Assembly (NCBI GenBank): GCA_958496175.1
Contig: OY292278.1
Span: 11,656,001 to 11,720,000, forward strand
Length of the DNA stretch: 64,000 bases
DNA from: Sisyra terminalis
Lineage: Eukaryota; Arthropoda; Insecta; Neuroptera; Sisyridae
Direction: 5' to 3'
The translations under genes and the position numbers were made by a program. This document shows positions 59,770 to 64,000 of this stretch, piece after piece. A model generated the notes under the pieces. That model was not told where the DNA came from. It saw only the letters and a list, made by a program, of their open reading frames with translations, and did no database searches. Position 1 is the first letter of the stretch. Each line of letters begins with the position of its first letter.

Positions 59770-62016
59770 TACGGGATCACATGAAAATTGGAATACGATT
59801 CAATTTTATTATGGCTTTTGTCAGTATGGATTTCTCACGTTAAATCCGAAACCAGTTTAATTGTTATCTATGGAATGCAACCTACTTTCAACTGATGATA
59901 TGAAATAACATAGTAAAAGCTTAAAGACCAAAATTACAGGCGGAAATATGTGGTTGAGGAATTTGAAACCAGTTTGAGGTATTTTATGTTGTCAATTGTA
60001 TTTATATTTAAAACTGTTTCCGAATTCATAAATGACACCTTTGAGCCTACCTTTTTCTCACTATTGATCATTATGGAACAAAGTTTGACAAATTGAACGT
60101 AAATATTTGTCTACCAGAATTCTATCGCACAATTCAAGAACAGGTTAATCGATTTTGATAATATTGTGTTTTCAAGTAGATCTTAGAGTTTTACCAAAGA
60201 ATAGGTTTAAAAAAGGTCACAAACAAGTCTAATCTAAATAGTTGTACCGATATTTAATTCTGGTTTTATTTTTGGTTCTACTTTAAAAATCGCTTCCTTG
60301 ATTTGAAAGAATCTTTGTAATTAATTTGGACTTATTTTTCTTCAGGAAAAAGGGAACCTATTTAGTAGGGTAAAGTGGGGCTTAAAGGTTTGCAGGTATA
60401 AAGGTCCACCATGAGTATCTAAAATACTAGTGGCATATTGCTCTATTTAACTATAATGGTAGAGATGAGAAAGTGTATCGAAAAGCATTTCGAGGCCACC
60501 TTGGCAGTTAAACTACATCACAGATAAGAGATTTACGGTGGCACCTCGATATTTTTACGAAAGTAATTTTTTTAATTATTATTCTTTTTTTCCAGCAGCA
60601 ATATTGCTTTGACTAGACTAAAACATAATTTAATAGTATATGAGATTTAGTGGTATTTCAGGATTTATTATTAGTTTTTAGCTAATTTAAACAGTAAACT
60701 AGTTACAGCCCAGTAAAAACACCTGGACGAAACAGGAATAAACCTTTTCCTTGCCCAGCCACGTGAAGGTTGGATTCAACGCAATCTTTGCAAGCAATGG
60801 ACCCATGAAAACTGGATTTCTAACCAAGGATTCGGTTACTTCTTTTGTTATAATTGTGATCCAGGAAACGATGAAATTGCTTATATTAAGATAAAGATAT
60901 AAAAAAATATTACTTATGTTACAATTAATGTCAATATTACTATAAAGAAAGAAGAGTTTTATGTTATATCTGAAATGACTGTAATAAAATTTTCCAAGTG
61001 AAAATCGAAAAATATTTCATTGTTTCAAATACTGTTATTAATTCATAACACCTGTCAGATACTTAAAATAAATACAGGACCTATGTGCCCTTTAGTCGTT
61101 CTTTTTTTGCCGCTACTAAGGGACAAAAAGAGACAGACGACAAGGTTTCGAAAAAATGGAAAATGACAAATTTCTATAAGGATGATTCCATTTAAAAATA
61201 AATTAAACATGGCCAGATATTTGTTTGTTTGGTTAGCATTATACGTTTTAAATATAAAGGGTTGGTTTTCACAGTATAATACGGAATAGTAAAATTGGAT
61301 TTTTAAACCCCACCCAAACCTATTTACGTTTAATTATTAATAATTAAAATAGTACTCAATTGAAGGCCGCTTAAAATTAATTAATGGATATTCATTACTT
61401 GGATATAAATTGGACCCTTTAATTAAATATCTATGTTCTTTTTTATGATATCAAAAAATCCACAATCAGAAAATTGTTTAAAGATGGAAATTTTCCACAA
61501 GAAATGGTTTTGATTTATTCTTTTCGAGTTTTGAAAAAATTGTATATATATTTAGTTTAAATAAAAAATTAAAATCATATCTTCTTAGTTTTGTTTGAAA
61601 CAAAACAAAATTTCTCGTTTAAAAAAAATAATATTTGGGTATGAAAACGTCAAAACATTCTTATAAATTTTTTTCGTTCCTATTTTTACATTTTTTTAAT
61701 AATACAATATTACAATAAGGGGCAGAAAAAAAAAGCGCACCCATAAGTCCAGTTCTCATCGAAATCGTCATTTTCTAAAAAACGAAAATTTGGGGTTAAA
61801 AAATATTAATTTCTGGTAAGTGATTCCGATTGATTTTTATTACATCCAAGCTAGTTACGCTAAAGCCATGACAAAAACAAACAACACATGCACTTTTGTT
61901 TGTGTCAAATTTTTAGGGTAACAAATTTTCAAGTATTATTTCAGACAATTAGTGTTAATCAATAATTTTCAGATTTTCCGTTTTCATTTTTTGCTGGGGC
62001 CTATAAAAAATTCAAA
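59770..62016. other. Upstream region of the aminopeptidase gene, nothing recognised
   Basis: No other gene is seen. A TATAAAA lies at 62,002-62,008, only 9 bases before the ATG, so it is badly placed to be the promoter for that start codon. The ATG itself is in a good insect start context (CAAAATG). Confidence 0.4.
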
Positions 62017-63627
62017 ATGAATGTTTTGCGATCCATGTTTCGTAGCCAGAGGCCGCGGTTTTCTCAAATATACCTAAGATTCTCCTCGTCCCGGCTGGAG
62101 CAATTGAAGATGGAGCGCCGTGCCATGTGTCCAACAGATTTGATCCGACGTGGAGCGGTTCTAGGTATCTACTACGATCCCCGAAACACAATGAACCCAT
62201 ACGGCAAACTAACGGAAACGGCTGAAAAGTTCAATCAACGAGTATGTGGCCGATTGGAAGAATTACTTTTCGTGGCTGGAATGCCCGTGAAGAAAGGGGA
62301 GATCCGAACGTTGTTTGACCTAGATCCCGATCTATCGGCCATTGTGGTTGTCGGCCTCGGCGAGGAATGCCAAGGATACGATATCGCCGAAAAACGGGAC
62401 GAAGGAAAAGAAGCGATTCGCTGCGCAGCAGCTCTTGGCTGCCAAGAACTGCAACGCCTCAAAACCAAAATTATTTACGTGGAAAGTTTCGGTAATGCTG
62501 AATCGGCAGCCGAAGGTGCTTCGTTGGGTACATGGATCTATCAAGTTCATGTAGCAAAAGAAAGTCAATTGATCATTCCCGATTTGATTTTATACGAAGA
62601 CTGCGACTGGACCGGTTGGCAAATTGGACTACAAAAAGCCGCCGCCCAAAATTTAACTCGTCAATTGATGGAAACGCCAGCTAATGAACTCACGCCGTCA
62701 ATGCTTGCACAAAATGCTGTGGAAATTTTATGCAAAGCTGGAATCAACGTGGAAGTCAAAGTCAAAGCCTGGGCCGAAACTCTAAATATGAATGCATTTG
62801 TTGCAGCTTCTCGCGGCTCTTGCGAGCCGCCAATTTTCTTGGAGATCAGCTACTATGGAGCGCATCGAGAAGATCGACCAATTGTTTTGATTGGTAAAGG
62901 TATCACTTACAATAGTGGAGGACTGAATATTAAAACGTGTAAACAACAAAAGTATATGCGAGGTGATATGGCAGGTGCTGCCAATGTGATTGCAACTTGT
63001 CGAGCAGTAGCCTCTTTGGAACTTCCCATAAATGTACGAGGTTTGATTCCAATTTGTGAAAATATGCCAGGATGTTCGGCAATGAAAGCTGGAGATATCG
63101 TACAGGCGATGAATGGACGCACTATTCAAATTTGTACGACGGATAATGCGGGAAGATTAATGTTAGCGGATGCGTTGGTTTATGCACAGACTTTCTGGCC
63201 AAGATTTATTGTTGATATTGGTACGATGACCTACGATATGGCCGATGGAATGGGAAGTGCATGTTCTGGCGTTTTTACCAATTCCGAAACGTTGTGGGAG
63301 TACATTGAAGCAGCCGGAATGCACACGGGTGATCGGGTATGGCGACTCCCGTTATTCGAGCACTACAAAAAATTGGTGACCGGTGGCGAGCACGTGGACT
63401 ATTTGTCATCTGGCGTGGGTCATGGTGGCCCGTGTAAAGTGGCGGCTCTTTTGAACGAGTTTGTTCCATGTGGCGAATGGATGCACATTGACACAATGGG
63501 TGTTCTTCACGAAAACGGGAGAGATCCTAAGTATCTTCGCGAGGGTATGTCGGGACGTCCGACTCGCACGTTAATTGAATTCCTCGCGCAAATGGTATGC
63601 CAACATCAAGACGAAAAGAAGTGTTAA
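62017..63627 (+). CDS. M17 leucyl aminopeptidase-like protein, predicted catalytically inactive, mitochondrial
   Basis: This is a 536-residue, intron-free frame of the M17 (cytosol aminopeptidase) family; family members form hexamers and remove N-terminal residues with two metal ions. Residues 1-27 are rich in Arg/Ser with no acidic residue, a mitochondrial presequence. The N-terminal macro-like domain is followed by PANELTPSM (221-229), GKGITYNSGG (293-302), MRGDMAG (314-320), TTDNAGRL (374-381) and RPTRTLIEF (514-522). Against bovine LAP, Lys250 (here K294), Lys262 (K306), Asp273 (D317), Asp332 (D376) and Arg336 (R380) are kept. Asp255 is Asn299 and Glu334 is Ala378; both bridge the metals, so activity is unlikely. 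Similar losses are known in Drosophila sperm leucyl aminopeptidases, which pack into sperm mitochondria; a testis role here is inference. Met7 (62,035) is an alternative start that keeps the presequence. Confidence 0.93.
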   Translation: MNVLRSMFRSQRPRFSQIYLRFSSSRLEQLKMERRAMCPTDLIRRGAVLGIYYDPRNTMNPYGKLTETAEKFNQRVCGRLEELLFVAGMPVKKGEIRTLFDLDPDLSAIVVVGLGEECQGYDIAEKRDEGKEAIRCAAALGCQELQRLKTKIIYVESFGNAESAAEGASLGTWIYQVHVAKESQLIIPDLILYEDCDWTGWQIGLQKAAAQNLTRQLMETPANELTPSMLAQNAVEILCKAGINVEVKVKAWAETLNMNAFVAASRGSCEPPIFLEISYYGAHREDRPIVLIGKGITYNSGGLNIKTCKQQKYMRGDMAGAANVIATCRAVASLELPINVRGLIPICENMPGCSAMKAGDIVQAMNGRTIQICTTDNAGRLMLADALVYAQTFWPRFIVDIGTMTYDMADGMGSACSGVFTNSETLWEYIEAAGMHTGDRVWRLPLFEHYKKLVTGGEHVDYLSSGVGHGGPCKVAALLNEFVPCGEWMHIDTMGVLHENGRDPKYLREGMSGRPTRTLIEFLAQMVCQHQDEKKC

Positions 63628-64000
63628 GAAGTTTTATTCTTCAACCGATCGATCTTGTTGAATCCATTTTAAAAATTGTCCCGTTTATTTTCTTGATTTA
63701 TACTTAAATTTTTAGTTGGTCATTGTAAATGTTTCTCTTTTTGTGATTTACCGAAAATTTTGATTTTGATTGTTTTCTTATCAATTATATACATTTTTTT
63801 TATAAAATATACTCTTTATATTATCATTTCTTATTTTTTTCTTATGAAATTTAATTTATTCATTGATTAACAAAAAAGTAACGAAGAAACTTAATTTGGA
63901 TGCACAAAATTTTATTTTCAAAGGATTCTAGCTGATTAAGCATTGAAAACTGGACTAATGAAGAGTTTAAATCAAATTTCAAACGCTCCAACAAAAATTT
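63628..64000. other. 3' flank of the aminopeptidase gene
   Basis: No canonical AATAAA or ATTAAA is seen in the 200 bases after the stop; the variant TATAAA at about 63,801 is the nearest candidate poly(A) signal. No further gene is visible to the window end. Confidence 0.4.

Noticed and set aside
62002..62008. TATA box for the aminopeptidase gene
   Set aside because: It lies only 9 bases before the ATG; transcription would start inside the coding region, so it is not a fitting promoter for this start.
62012..63496. Several long frames on the - strand and in other + frames across the aminopeptidase gene
   Set aside because: They are mirror images of a real coding sequence whose codon pattern keeps alternative frames open; they show no family motifs.

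Overview
The window is strongly AT-rich, gene-poor eukaryotic DNA. The transposon spectrum (Penelope-like elements, jockey-type non-LTR elements, Tc1, hAT, TTAA-targeting MITEs, Helitrons) and a divergent M17 leucyl aminopeptidase resembling the sperm leucyl aminopeptidases of flies point to an insect. I cannot name the order with confidence.

Only one intact protein-coding gene is visible, at 62,017-63,627 on the + strand: an uninterrupted 536-residue M17 aminopeptidase-like protein. It has a mitochondrial-type N-terminus and has lost two of the metal-binding residues, so it is probably a structural, non-catalytic paralogue. Everything else with protein homology is a decayed mobile element.

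Layout. 0-2.8 kb: a Penelope-type terminal repeat fragment, a nest of inverted and direct repeats around an internally deleted Tc1 element, and a tRNA-derived SINE. 2.8-9.5 kb: mostly unassigned, with a small hAT MITE and a 210-bp tandem duplication. 9.5-12.24 kb: tandem foldback units of about 490 bp, one split by a TTAA-flanked MITE. 13-14.8 kb: a second TTAA MITE, a hAT end, a Penelope-type repeat and a foldback enclosing a 76-codon open frame. 15.8-20.5 kb: a tandem duplication, a decayed hAT transposon with a recognisable transposase C-terminus, a non-LTR RT fragment and a hAT MITE with a perfect 8-bp duplication. 21.8-24.2 kb: a complete non-autonomous Helitron; its sister copy at 49.1-52.5 kb carries a third TTAA MITE, and a third, partial copy lies at 34.3-35.3 kb. 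25.5-27.8 kb: a palindromic repeat and broken jockey RT. 29.4-32.6 kb: a cluster of Penelope-like RT pieces and terminal repeats in both orientations. 35.5-36.8 kb: 5'-truncated jockey-type RT. 37.7-38.4 kb: second copy of the deleted Tc1 element. 42-44.3 kb and 46.8-47.7 kb: long-armed foldback elements of one family, the second enclosing a small frame with a poly(A) signal. 53-59.8 kb: a candidate spliced micro-exon, a 310-bp tandem duplication, another hammerhead-bearing palindrome and a Helitron 3' end. 62-63.6 kb: the aminopeptidase gene.

Several unrelated repeat families carry the same core, CTGANGA, a hairpin, then GAAA. This is the conserved core of the hammerhead ribozyme, known from Penelope-like elements. 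Between the repeats are islands of higher-complexity, CpG-containing DNA without recognisable genes, which could be regulatory or intronic. All homology calls come from reading motifs by eye; no search was run.
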